This document shows, piece after piece, positions 9,899 to 22,660 of a stretch of DNA of 64,000 nt. The stretch's first letter is position 1, and the number at the start of each line of letters is the position of its first letter. The position numbers and the translations under genes were made by a program. The notes under the pieces are model-generated. The model was not told the DNA's origin, did not search any database, and worked only from the letters and a program-made list of their open reading frames with translations. Source of the stretch: Nemophila menziesii (lineage: Eukaryota; Streptophyta; Magnoliopsida; Boraginales; Hydrophyllaceae); assembly GCA_029959085.1 (NCBI GenBank), contig JARWIR010000001.1, positions 72,726,899 through 72,790,898 on the forward strand. The letters run 5' to 3'.

Positions 9899-12436
9899 GT
9901 AAGCTTTCTATTATACTTATACATTGAAACGTGTGGTAATTGTGTTTTTTTACTTTTTAGGTTTTTTATTATAAGTCTTTTAAAAATTTAGAATAAACAG
10001 TTCATTTACTAATGCCTAGCATTTGATTAGAAGTAGTATAAACGCCTTAATTGGATCTAAAAGTCTTTCACAGTGTTTATGATCTATCTTCCAGTTGTCT
10101 ATTAAATTAAGAAGCATAATAAATTTGTTAACATAATTGTTGGGCATCTCCACAGCCTTTTGAGGTTCTTAAATTAAGTATCATAGTGGAATTTTAAGTA
10201 GGAGTTATGACATTCCCTGCAAAAATTGAAACAAATGATCTCAATTTTACCCATAAGTATTTATGAAATTCACAAAGTTATTCATAAGATATTAGTTTTA
10301 CCCATACACAATATGATATTAAATCATTTCTCACACATCATGTAAAATTAAAGAGTTTAACAATCCTTTAAATTTTTGAAATACATAAACAACTCAAAAC
10401 CCCATCCTACCAGTGACCCGCCAGTTGAACTCATACATTTGATTTTTCATCATTTTACCCAATTCCGGATAAACTAATTTAACATCCACTCAAACAGGAT
10501 ATCTCTCCACAGCACTCTAACAAACAAAACAACTCCCACCATCATAAATATAACCCAAAAATAAAAATTCAGATCACTCTTTTCCATTTTAGACTTGTTT
10601 AATTTTTTGTATATGTATTTATGTGCCTGTACTTTTTATATATATATATATATATATATAACATTAGGACGAGGATGTGTTAAGAATTATCTAGATAAAG
10701 ATGAAAGACATTCAAAATTAATCTCACGTGTAAAAAAAGATTTTTTTTCATTGTATCCTAGATTTTCATAAGTTTTATTTGCTCCTATTTTTACATATAT
10801 TAATAAAATTGTTTGTTAATTTTAATATTTACATGAAGTTATTATCAAAATAGCATTCTCTAATAAAGATGTGAAAGACAATTAGAAAATGTGTATAATC
10901 TTAAAAGAAAAACGTGTTGGTCATTATATATATTCATAGACACATACTTTATTAACAAAATGTTAATATCCTTTGTCACAATTTATAAGATGAAAACATA
11001 ATATATCAATTCATTGTCATTCATTGCTGTGAAGGTTGTTTATAGAAGGGCTTAAAAAATTTGGAAAAGGAGATTGGTTGAACATTTCGAGGCACTATGT
11101 AAAAACAAGGACAATAAGCCAGATCGCTAGCTACTTCCAAAGGTACCGCAGGCATGAAACATGTCACACTTTTGCCGAGAGAAATGACCTAATATTGAAT
11201 GATGGTCATATTGATAATGGTAATGTGTCAATCTCTTACAATACCCTTACTGAAGTTGGACCTCAGGAAGATCCGGATTTCCTTATCGTGAAATTAATAA
11301 ACGCAGTAATGAAGAACATGAGTAAGTTTTTTTATACTAATTTGTTTAAAATATGTATGTGTTGTTGATTTTCTTATAACTATATAAGATATAAGTTATT
11401 ATTCTAATATTTACTATTTAAAAAACAATAACAAATGATGCTTATAGATGTTTAGCAACGATATTTTACTATATATCCTATAATAACTAAGATGGTCTAT
11501 CTCCTGGTGGTCTAATAATCTTAATTTTCATTATGATTTTAAATTTAAATTCAAAAGTCCTCAATATAAATTTTTTTGTTATCCATATACCACACGAAAT
11601 TAACCTATGCCACACACATCGTTACCAATAACATAGGTTTATAGTATATCAATTATACAGATTTAGAACACATCGTTAAGACCCAAGACTAGGGATGCCT
11701 TAGCTGGAAAATTATAGTCTTACCTTCCAGATATTACCTTTACATAACCGGTAACATCATCTTACTCACACTCCCCAATTCTCTACAAACACTAACACAC
11801 CTAACCCCAAAAACATCATTATGAGAAAGTTACTTCAGAATTACAATTACACGTGGACATGAATGCTAATATATGTATTAAGTATTTTTATTTATGTCCA
11901 TATATGTGAATGTATATTTTGAGTATGGTTTTAAATATTGATATCATATACGGGGGTTAAACTTAGAATGATGATATTATTGTAATATGACAAACAAAAT
12001 GCTTTATAAAATTTAAGATATTTTTAATTTATATTAGTTGAATCTACAAAAAAACGTATTGCAGATTATATATGCACATACATATAGATATCTAAATGAA
12101 ATTGACTAATTTATTAACGATCCATGCTTACTTTTATAATATGCTAACATATCATTTTTTATTTGTCCTTCACTATGAAGGTTGTTTAATATAGGGATGA
12201 ACAAGTTTGGACCAGGAGATTTGACTAAAAATTCAAACCATTTTGTGCAAACAAGTACTCCAGGTCAAGTGGAAAGCCATGCCCAAAACTACTGCAAGAG
12301 CCCGCACTTCTCTGGCATTGAGGACATTGACAATCTTAATCCGACTACCATTACAATGTCCCAGAACAACAACTCTAGAAGCAATGGGGAACAAGTACTT
12401 TCCTCACCCCAACCTCATCATGGGCTATACCCATAG
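9512..12436 (+). CDS. MYB-like (SHAQKYF class) transcription factor gene with two alternative second exons
   Basis: The gene model has exon 1 at 9512-9898, exon 2 at 11035-11321 (or read through to a stop at 11368), and exon 3 at 12181-12436. Exon 1 encodes an acidic N-terminus, then the start of a MYB repeat (SAWTREERQ). The codon for the last Q is split by the intron. Exon 2 supplies [14 protein letters not shown]...YFQRY and exon 3 supplies [14 protein letters not shown]...SHAQNY. Both are versions of the second part of a single-repeat DIV/CCA1-like MYB domain, nuclear DNA-binding proteins that recognise I-box or evening-element-like sites. Exon 1 to 2 and exon 1 to 3 are both in frame, but exon 2 to 3 is not. 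A +1 frame offset lies in exon 1 near the A6 run at 9807. The locus is either alternatively spliced with a sequencing error, or a decaying gene. Confidence 0.55.
9899..11034 (+). other. MYB gene intron 1
   Basis: The intron is AT-rich and bounded by GTAAGC at 9899 and ...CTGTGAAG at 11034. Splicing joins CA to G and gives a Gln codon followed by LFIEGL, as expected in this MYB family. It contains a (TA)n run at about 10638-10661. Nothing else was recognised in it. Confidence 0.6.
11035..11368 (+). CDS. MYB gene exon 2 (first version of MYB recognition half)
   Basis: It encodes the second and third helices of a MYB repeat: [20 protein letters not shown], then [19 protein letters not shown]. 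The second conserved Trp (GDW) is present, but the SHAQKYF signature is altered to SYFQRY. Downstream there is an uncharacterised tail ([13 protein letters not shown]). A donor-like A|GTAAGT lies at 11321/11322; without splicing there, the frame ends at TGA 11366-11368. Leaving at 11321 would put exon 3 out of frame, so this exon may be terminal. The acceptor (AAG|GTTGTTTA) matches that of exon 3 almost base for base. Confidence 0.6.
11369..12180 (+). other. Sequence between the two MYB second exons
   Basis: AT-rich, no coding capacity seen. It ends with a T-rich tract (ATCATTTTTTATTTGTCC) and CACTATGAAG, which serves as the acceptor for exon 3. A similar CATTCATTGCTGTGAAG precedes exon 2, so the exon duplication probably included its acceptor region. 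Confidence 0.5.
12181..12436 (+). CDS. MYB gene exon 3 (second version of MYB recognition half)
   Basis: It is a paralogue of exon 2: [20 protein letters not shown], then [18 protein letters not shown]. It keeps the SHAQ signature better than exon 2 (SHAQNYC) but has lost the second core Trp (GDL instead of GDW). A Ser/Asn/Pro-rich tail follows and ends at TAG 12434-12436. Joined to exon 1 (CA|G), it reads in frame as EERQLFNIG. The loss of Trp suggests a weakened or dead DNA-binding fold. Exon 1-3 transcripts would be the test. Confidence 0.5.
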
Positions 12437-12813
12437 TTCAACAATGCCTACATAAGTGGATTTTTACATTGATATTTTAATAACATTTACAGTGACCTTC
12501 AAATTAAGAACACAAACAATCAAACTTTCATACAATGGGCTTCAAGAGAAATAATAGCTAGAATGCAACTCGTTATATTAATATTGGGTAGTTCGTTGGT
12601 CAAATTAAAAGTATGGATACTTATTTATCAAATTCTGAAATATTAGTTATTATGAGTCTATGTTCCATATTTTCTTGATAAAATCTTCTTCATGTACAAC
12701 TCCTTCACACTTATATAGTCACTTTATTTTAAATTTTAATTTATGTTAGTTATTTTTCATAAAATATATAACTTTACCTTTTTATTATAGTTTATCAGGA
12801 TCCCTTCTAAATA
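12437..12813. other. AT-rich region downstream of the MYB gene
   Basis: Probable 3' untranslated and flanking sequence. No gene or repeat recognised, apart from the fact that a Copia relic starts at about 12814. Confidence 0.4.
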
Positions 12814-13172
12814 AGATTGGACTAAAACTTGTTTTCAAGGAGAGTTATTATAGGACTAGGTCACTCAAAGAAATGATTAGTTATATGTTAATAAGTTCAG
12901 GGTTGCCTATGTACATGTGTGTAGAAGTTGTCATATCAGCATGTTATGTCATAAACAGGTTAACCCATAAGAGTCAAGATAAATCCCATATGAGATATGA
13001 TATGATTTTACACCTAATAAAAAATACTTAGATTGTGGTGGTGTATGGCTAACGTTGTCCAACTCGGACTTTATGAAAACAAAAATTTGATCTAAAACTG
13101 TAGATTCTATATTTAGTAAATATGCTCAAAATAGTGATGCATGTAGAATAATGTGTTTACTTACATGAGAAT
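12814..13172 (+). pseudogene. Copia integrase relic with internal deletion
   Basis: CTAAATAAGATTGGACTAAA opens a stretch that is also present at 22661. After about 40 bp this copy jumps to the integrase end (RSLKEMISYMLISSGLPMYM, CYVINR), so it lacks about 600 bp present in the other copy. It then reads to a degraded 'VGCLA..DFKKKK' block and ends exactly at the palindrome that begins repeat A copy 3. Non-functional. Confidence 0.75.
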
Positions 13173-16100
13173 ATTATAATATAATATTGATATATTATAT
13201 TATAATATTCAAAATTTATTTCAACATAAGAAATCCAAAATTTATCATAATTAACAAAAATGATATAATTTATGATAATTAATAGAAAAAGATTCACAAT
13301 ATTTATCACATTATGATCATGATTACAGTTATCCAACGATTTTTTTCACAAAAACTAATGAACTCTTCTTTTTACCTTTACTAATAAATTTACTTTTTAA
13401 AAAAAATGATAATCACATGGTGGTGAAGAGCTTGGAAATGAAGCTAAAACATGTTTTTTTATGGTGGTGAAACTCATAGAGATGGTGGGGCTTGTATGAC
13501 ATTTCAGCGGTAATACTCACAGAGGTAATGATAAGCTAATATTTGATGCTTAAGATTTATTGTGATCAGAATCCTAAAATTCATGAAGATTGTGGGTTTT
13601 TAATATTTCAGTGACGACTCATAGAGTTGTGGCTTTTATGATGGTGTATCCTATAGTTATGGCCTTTACGATTGAAGATCTTAAGCTACAATGGTACAAT
13701 GGTGGATTGTGCTCGAACATACATGTATATCGAGTTTATATTTTTGGTTGTTTTATATTAGTGACGTGAAAGGATATGATTTTGGGTAAGAAATATGTTA
13801 TGTTTTGTTGTACATTGGGTTTTTAATGGGTTGTGGTGTTATTACGAAAAGATTGTAATTTATTACAATACGAACTGTGTTTTATAATAAATGGAATGTC
13901 ATTCATGTTTATAATTACGGTGCATGTTAGGAGCCTTGGGGTATATAATTTTGAGTTTAAATAAACAATTGTGCGAAAATAAATATTGTATTTAATGGAG
14001 TATTGTTGATATATAATACATTACTCCCACCATTTTCATATAAAATATTATTCTTGAATATTAATACCAAATACATGTAGATGTATATAGACGACTAATA
14101 TAGGTTTTAATTAAGATTTAAAGGAATGAACTCATAAAGTTACTTGATGAAGGTATCCTCTTTTCCATTAACGAATAGTGAATGCGTAAGTCTGATGCAA
14201 TATGTAAGGGAAGTCGTTCGTTGGCATGTAATTATGTTTTAATTATAATGATTTAAAATATTTTAGTTTTTTCATGGTTTTCTCGAAAAAAGTGTAAAGA
14301 GACTTTTTGTATTCTAATTTTGTCCCATATAGTAAAAATTCAGTTTTTATAGCAAAAGCCCTTACTTATATTCGAAAGTGTTTAATTAGCAGAAAATGGG
14401 ATTATCCCCAAACATGCGCCACCACCACCTCCCACCAGATCATGACCCTGACATTAACACAGACATCGACACCGGGACCAACGGAGTCAAGGCGTGAAAT
14501 GACGTTATGTGTGTCGTATGTCTTGACATATTTACTTACTAGGTAGATAGGGAGCTACTTATACTATCAACCAAAAGGGGATTCAAAGTTAAAAATATTT
14601 TTTGTGTTAATGGTGTACATTCTAGATAACATCAGATGATTCTCCTCTCCTAATAGTTATTGCTTTGTCACCATCTTCTTTTGTTAGTTAGATGGAAGAA
14701 TAACTTTAGAAATTTATGGTTTATATGCAACATTCAATGACATTCACTTTGTAGGTATATATACCTCTTGCTCCTAGTCAATTTTAGACAAATAAAAAGA
14801 TTATGATAACTCTCTCTTCTCGTAATAAATTCATCGGGTTTCGGAATGTTTATAGAGGGTTTTTCTAGGAAGAATGAGTAGTATTGCATCTCTTGTTTGG
14901 AGAGTGCACTCTAGAATTAAGAGATTAGTTATACCTTGGAATACTACTGGTGAACACACTTTAGCATCCCGGTAACACCGTACATCGTTTGTAAGGAAAT
15001 AGTCCACTACCCTACTACAAATAGTCCACTACCCTACTACGATTTATTAGCTTTTTTTATTTAGGGTTGTTTTTTGAATCAATTTATAAAACTCTCTGAT
15101 TTGTCAAAACTCGAATCCCTCGCTGTCTCAAACTTTAAACATTGTTCCAATTTTTTTATCTTTTTCAAACTACTACAGGTTGATAGTTTTCTATGTTCCC
15201 AATCCTCTCTTCTTGGATCATCTTTCTAATGTCAAGGCTATAAAAAGAAAAATTTGACACTACTCTTTTAAAATATCAAAAGGATAGCAAGTTCGTTTGG
15301 ACACCATACCGAACCATATGAAGGACTCAATATTTGATATCTTATTCAATAACTAATCTACCAAATCAATCTAGGAGGCTTTGATTTCTAAGGATATAGT
15401 TGGTGATGTTGGCTTCAAGAAGTACATGATTAGTAACTAGAGCAAGCTCAAAATCACAAATTATAAAGTGAACTTTTGCACCGTGGGCTTATCGAATGTA
15501 TGAAGATGTGCGAGGTGATCATGGATAACTCTATTCTTGAAGGATTTCCATCTGTCATGAGTGATTATAAAATTTATCTCAAAAAAAGAATAGAAAAATT
15601 ACACTTCAATAGCTCCTTCGGCATATGCGTACCGAGGAGACAAATTTCCAAAAGGATATTTTTTACTCTTTAAATTTTAATTTCTCTAAGGCTAATTCAG
15701 TTTAAGTTTCTAGAAATGCTAAGCATGAATGGTTCACGCATAAAGGGAAACAAACCCAACAACAGCGTTAAAACAAAATCAAACTTGGATGAAGTAAAAA
15801 CAAAGCTATGGGAAAATCCAACCATGTCAAAGGTAACTTCAAGCAAACTGGAGGAGTTGAGAACACCAATGTTTTGTGATGGGTCTATGGGAAAGAAGAA
15901 CATAAAGGCTATCTATGCAATTAAAAAACAACTATTGAAACTAGCCTTGTGCAAATCTGGCCCAAATTGAGGAGGTATTCTTTGTGGTGATGGTGAAGAA
16001 AGATCTGGTGGAAAACAAGATAGAGTGGGTTATGGATGCCGACTTTTCAGGAAATTTCTACTCTAGTAAAAAATCCTGCAGAGAGTCCAAGGAGTTAGGT

Positions 16101-17092
16101 GATTGGTAATGCGCCTACATACAAAACTCAACCAATGATGCATTCCTAGGAAAAGGAAAGGTTTTACCTATTTATTCCTAAATGTTTGGAAATGCATGGT
16201 TTGCATTCGCGGACAAGACAATGCGTCATTGTCGTGGAACAAAAAGTAGTCGACTTCAAGTTTGTACTGACCATATAATAATTATAGATAATCCTTCTAC
16301 GAACATGTCCTACGAGTGCCAAGTATGTGATTTGAGAGATGTATCAAGAAATCCTCTACAAGTTCTTATCTATTGGTGAACAATAATGGAGAACCTAGTG
16401 GCCATGGTGGCTCTATCCTCTAAAGAGTTGGGATTAAATTGTAAGATACACATTATTTGGGGAATAATATTTCAATTATACAAATAATAACATATAAAGT
16501 GTAATTTACGAATATAATATTCTGCAACTCAAAAACAATTCACATACCAAAAGGATCTTTAGACGAAAGATTTCATAATCACTAAAGAGTACAAAAACTA
16601 AATATATTATAAGCTAAGATATTACATAACTACATCATAAAAGAATATTGTATTTAACAAAATTAAAACAAAAACCGATACCCCGATACCCCATTTCCAT
16701 TGGAGAAGAGCAGCCTTGAAAGACTTATAAACAATCTTTACACCCCATATTGTTAGTCACTCTGAAAGTTTCATTTTTTTCGTATAGAGTTTTAACAACT
16801 CAAGTGATTCTTTCTCTTAATACTCCACATACTTCTTATAGAACTTAACTTCTGAAATAAATAAAAAAACTGTTAATGAGATGTTGAATATGGTTTATGT
16901 TGGATATTAACGATGAAAAAATGATCCATTATGGGCTATACCAATGACCAGTAAAAAATTATCTTCCATCATTAACAACACTATTATAAGTAATTACATT
17001 TAATTTATACTGAACTTTTGATGCAATAGAAAAGTATCTTAAAAGACATATTTGTTCTCGAAATACAATGAACAAAAAGTTTAAAAAATATA
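13173..17092. repeat. Repeat A, copy 3 (near-identical to copy 1)
   Basis: It covers the whole of repeat A: the opening palindrome (13173-13206), the Copia gag-protease relic and the same end at GTTTAAAAAATATA. Differences from copy 1 are scattered single bases and small indels (for example a duplicated TACAATGG at 13690-13703). After 17092 the sequence differs from that after copy 1, where a LINE follows. Confidence 0.95.
15328..16181 (+). pseudogene. Copia gag-protease relic in repeat A copy 3
   Basis: It has the same blocks as at 2150-3003, with the same stops: UBN2-like segment at 15513-15660, protease-like ESKELGDW and FLGKGKVLP near 16086-16165. The shared stops show that the relic was already dead when repeat A was duplicated. 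Confidence 0.45.
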
Positions 17093-20000
17093 AAAAATTG
17101 AGATCCAACTGATACATGAGTACAACAAACTACATATTAAATACATCAATATAATAAAATCAAACTTAAATCTAACATTTCAAACAAAATGAAAATAAAA
17201 AATTTAAACAAGAAATGTTACGGAATACAAAAAAGTATAGTTCTATCACATCATTAATGGAATCACAAAAATGTCAGACATCTAGAAAAGAAGGAAATGT
17301 TTAAAGAAAAAAACAAGTATTAAAATTAGAAGCATCTCAAAATTATATTTGCAAAGTTCATACATGGCTGAGCATATCTTCAAGAATTTTTTCAAATTCC
17401 TTTGTCTTGATCATTAGTTGCTTCTTAAATCATATTATCCAATTTTCTTTCATCCATTATAAAATACTCATAATTATACATTACATGATATCTTGCATCA
17501 TCAAAAGCATCTTTGAAATCATGTCATTAACATTTCTTAAAATCCTCTTTTTAAACTCAACTTTCAACTCATCATCTGTATCTATGTATTCCTCTTTCAT
17601 CCTATATTTTAAGAATCAATTAAAAGATTAAAGCAATCCTCTATCTGTAATTTTAGTTATGTTTAATAAAGAAGATATATACTAACGATTAGATGAACAA
17701 TCATGAAATTTTAGAAATTAATAATATAATTATATTTTATCTCTTATTATTACACTACCCTTGTTTAATTTCTAAGGATATTGCAAATGCATATACCTGT
17801 TTCTTTCATAATTTCTCAATTGATAGTAACATTACCACAAACTTATGTTTTTACATCAATCAATACATAACAATAAGGAAAATCCAACCAACACATCATA
17901 TCAAGATCAAGGAATTGACATGAAAAATCATGTGTTAGATAAAAATAATAATTTGGTCAACCTATATGTGAAATACTCATAATATACATAAAATGATTAA
18001 ATAACATGATTAGCAATTGGCATACAAAAAAATCCTTTAATTCAATAGGCTAAAACATACACATCCTTCACTTGATTTTCATATAATAAATAAAAATTTG
18101 TATTTATATAAAGCTGCAAAAATCAATCAAGAATGAATACTAGTTCTTAAAATACTCGATTCTTTTACCTTTTGAATGGAGGGTCATCTACATCATGGTG
18201 GCTCAGTTTGACAAATAATACATAGTATCTCGTATTTATTACCACAGTGATGTATGGGATGGACAGAACGGTATTGATTGGAAATAATAAAATAAATAAA
18301 TCACTTACAGAATACGGGTAAATTTTATCCAAAATGCTTATATATAATTTAGAGTTAATATCAATAACTCAATAATTAAAGAGAGTTCAAATAGATTAAG
18401 ACAAAATTTATCCTAGATGATTATATATAATTGTAACAGTAAAATCAATAACCTAAACAAAAAAAATTTACTTTTGCAAGCTTGGTACATAACCGATCCT
18501 TAGCAGCAAGATTCTCTGGATATTTTTTGTTTTAGCAACAAACCAATACCTTTCGAGGGTTAAAATTGTATGTATAAATATATATTCAGCTTCACTCGAG
18601 TATTGTAAAAACTTAATACTAAGCAAACTACAGAACCCCAATCTAAGTTGAAAGATACATCTTAAGGTTTCAATTATCATCTCGGATAATTAGGTTGAAG
18701 AATAGATAGAATAATCTTGTATGTTCCCAATATTAAACAACTCAACATCACAAAATGTTAGTACACTAACTGAAAACTAACATTTTCAAATTTACAAAAC
18801 AGTAAGTTGTTGAATACAACTGTACCTCAACTTTAGGTAGTTGATCAACAACTCATAATCTCATATATCTACCTTGCTCTCATTTTTATATGAAATCCAT
18901 ACCAAAAATTGACAAAACAAAATACACAATTCAAAAAACAACCTTTTTATGTACATGTCACAATCTTTACAAATATTACACACTACACATGTATCACTTC
19001 CAGTTCAAGAACAAAAAAAAAATTGAAGGCTATAAATCATAAGTTTTACAAACATTAAGCTTTTTCAAAGAGACATGGAGCAACATTTAATTACTATGAT
19101 GAAATTGATTACTTTAATAAATTAATTATGAACAAAACAGATCAACTCTAATTTAAACAATTCTATTATAATAACAAATATTAGAAAATGGGTGTGGAAA
19201 TTGAAACCTACCATAATCCATCCATCAGAATGTGATTTTTGTCTTCTTTTATCCATTTAAAGCTGTTGTATCACAAAATTAAAACTAAAATTAAATTTAT
19301 AAAAAAAACTAAATGATAAAAGAGACTTAGTTCTTGGGAATTAAATGAATATGATTGTTACATGAAATATAATCATTGAAAGATTTGTTTTTCATCATGT
19401 CCATGAAAATATTTGGATTTTAAAAAATTGGTGTGTATGTGTTTGAGATTAGACTGCAGGCATGACTGAGAGGGAATAGAAAAGTTCAAAGAAAAATAAA
19501 AAGAAAATTAGCTTTAGGCATCTTATTTTTTTTAAATATAAAAATATTTAATAATTATCAATGCAAAAGAGTAATATTAGTGTTTAAGACAATCCTAGCC
19601 ACTCTTTATATAGAAGATCCTCTTTATGTAAATCTGTAAATTTATAATATAAGTGTATGGATCCAACCATTCAACATAAAAGGATTTTACCAAAAATTGG
19701 GTTCCATTGAAATATAATATTATTATTATATAAAGAAACATAGAGGTAACATTATTTTAAAATAGTAGATCAAAATTTTGTTGTATCATATTCTCTTAGG
19801 AGTCAAGGCAACATTCTTTACTAAACAAATGTCATTCTTAAAAATATAATTCATCAATATTTTAGAAATATTATTAATAAATAATGTATATTATATAATC
19901 AATTTTTCTTCAATGTTTAGACTTAATATCCTAAAAAGTATTTACTTTTAAATTTAGTCATATTATGTAAATATCAAAATATTTACTAATTTATATAATT

Positions 20001-20491
20001 TAAACTTTGTTATATATCAATAAATGTATATTGCATATGAATTATGTTATTCCTATTATAATTTATGTAAAATTGCATAACTTTTTTCTTTTATTATTCG
20101 TGTATTACATCCCTAAACTCTACTAAAATAACAATAATCCAAATTTAACTAAAAAAAACTATTTGAGTTATTCAAAAAATTTCATTCATCAATTTAATAT
20201 ACTCAGACCATTAAAATTATTTTTAAGTTGATTACAAATTGTCGAAACTTATGAATATATAGGTTGACCTACCAATTTGTAATATAATATACAATTATCA
20301 ATAATTCTTAATAAAATAGTTGTGTGTAAAAAAATAATCCAAAATAATATGGGGTTACATTACAATGCATCATCACTAGAATTTGTTACAATAGCTAATA
20401 TAGGTTTATTATAATTTTATTATATTAAGGTTTCCATTGACCCTATGTTTACATTATTCTCGAATAATGTTATTAATTTTATTTTTTAGCA
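17093..20491. other. AT-rich region without a secure gene
   Basis: No transposon domains seen. Short minus-strand stretches look faintly gene-like. There is a TATA-like CTATATAAAG near 19600. ATGGATAAAAGAAGACAA is followed by a donor-like GTAGGT at 19253-19207. Short open pieces lie at 18680-18468, about 18290-18170 and 17605-17490. No family was recognised and no complete exon chain could be built, so no gene is called. Confidence 0.3.
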
Positions 20492-22200
20492 TTATCATAT
20501 AAAATTGTAAAACACGATATGCATATAAAATAAGTTAAAGTAACATGTACGACTATTTGTGTACAACAACATATAGATTTTAGAATATAATGGATCATAA
20601 AATAAATAAATGTTGAACTTAAGACTTACCACATTAATACTAGAACATGTTAAACTCAAAATCTATATTATTATGACAAAATTAGCAAATACACCACTAG
20701 AATTAATAACAATGACTTAATATAAAATTCAAATATCCTTAAATTTATTAGTTAGTGTATTAAATAGAAAATATATTTTAGTAAATAGATAGTTGTGATC
20801 CATATAATAATAAGGATAGAACTTTCAAATTTATGACATATATAGGTAAAATTGCCATACTAGCCAATTCAAGGAGTCGGTCATTTGGAAAAATGAACAT
20901 ATCATATAAAGCTATTTAAATGTAGAAGCTCGAAATAATGAGGAAACTTCTTATTTATTCTTTCTACTTTCCTATTTGTAGTACTTGTGATGGTATATTT
21001 TTACACACATAATCTTTTTATAATATTGAAAGACAACATATAAAGAAGAAACTCAATAAAAAAACTATAAAAAATCAAAGTAAAATGAATGGTGAATAAA
21101 AAAAGTTTAACATCAATAAACAACAAACCATGTGATTCTTGAGTATAATTTACAAGTACCACTTTGAATAGTAGAATAAGAAAATATATATATTAAGGTT
21201 TATAACTAGAATTACAAATTGTATTGATCATATGTAGTGGAAGGATAAGTTCTATGTCCTTGTGGTGACATGTGTTACAATCATATAGGAAAATGATATT
21301 ATAAGTATTATAGAATGATTACCCTAAATAGAACATACACTCATTTGGATCAATTGAAGGTACATTATTCAAGAATCCATATGCTAAAAGGGATCACATC
21401 ATAACTGTCTAGGGATCGATGTGATGCATCATGCATTAATATTAAATAAATGTAATTAGTATATGAATTATGCATGATGGAAATTAATTTGATCATAGTA
21501 GACAATAATTATCACGTTGAATATTTTGTCAATCTATCTCTTCTCCTGAATGAGGCCATGCCTTTTTCCTTAAAAGGGTCACTAAAGTAACTTAATTGTA
21601 AATATAAAAAAGCTCTAACATTTGACCATATTGGTAATTTAGATAGAATATGATTCAATTAAGATAAAACAATTTTTTTTATTTAATAAAAATTCCATAT
21701 AATTTGATTGATAAAATGATTTATATCATTAATCGACATTATAATATAATATATTGAATATAGTTATATTCTAGTATATATGCAGATTATAGAATTAAAC
21801 AATAGATTAAATTAGCTCTTAGTTTAAGTATGAAAAACTTCCAATTTTATCTATAAGTGAAGATTATATGTAGTATATATGTAGACTAACACACTGTGGA
21901 TATTTGAATTTTGAGACTAGCACATGAAGATTGCACGTCACCATCAGGTAACCAGCACTACCACTTAACTGTGTCTACTATAAAAATGTGTTACTCGGCC
22001 ATTTTTTACAAATGTACACCATGTTGGATATCACACGTATGTGTTGACCAAACATAGATTTGAATTTTTTAAATCCAAACCAAATGCGAAAAAAATAGGA
22101 TGAAAAAGCCTAATACATACAACATTACCCAACCTTGTGAATTAAATAACAAAGAAATACATTACAAATAATCGTGTGATGTCATAATAATGTCAGCTTC
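20492..22200. repeat. Block B, copy 1 (1.7-kb non-coding repeat)
   Basis: It aligns along its length with 25186-26936, starting at TTATCATATAAAATTGTAAA and ending at TAATGTCA(G/C)CTTC. The two copies differ by perhaps 8-10% by eye, plus an about 80-bp segment (near 21260-21345) missing from copy 2 and a much longer AT run in copy 2. No coding potential was seen. Its nature (captured host DNA or non-autonomous element) is unknown. Confidence 0.9.
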
Positions 22201-22660
22201 GATGGTTTGTACAACTATTTTATTACTTGATGTATCAACGTGAGTGACATATATTATAGTTATAAGGTTTAGCATTCTAATATTAATATTTTGAGAAAGG
22301 TCGCGACCTACATTACAAATATTTGCAATGGTTGTTTCCGTGGTTTCTTACCTGTTTTGTCCTTTGTGACTCCAACACATATGTAAGCTTTCCCTGGACA
22401 ATACGTACATAAATTAGGACATGATATAGCTGTCTCCCCTTGAGGACTGCTTTATTTTGCACTGATTTTCATGACGTTGGATAAAAAATCGATACGTCGG
22501 GTAGTACTATAATAGTTCCCGCGGAACCGCCTAAACCAACTGTCCTAAAAAATATTTGAGTGTTGCTAGCCAAAATATATTTATAAGATAGGAGTGGCCT
22601 CCTACGAACATTTAGGACTAACTAGTAAAACCTAAATCCTCCCGAGTAATACGAATTATC
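22201..22660. other. Less AT-rich intergenic stretch
   Basis: This piece lies between block B and the Copia relic. Its base composition is more balanced than its neighbours (for example CCCGCGGAACCGCC). The minus strand has short open stretches with codon-like composition and a donor-like CAG|GTAAGA near 22350, but no family was recognised. Confidence 0.3.

Noticed and set aside
10638..10661. (TA)12 run in MYB intron 1 as a regulatory site
   Set aside because: A simple microsatellite in an AT-rich intron. Nothing suggests function.
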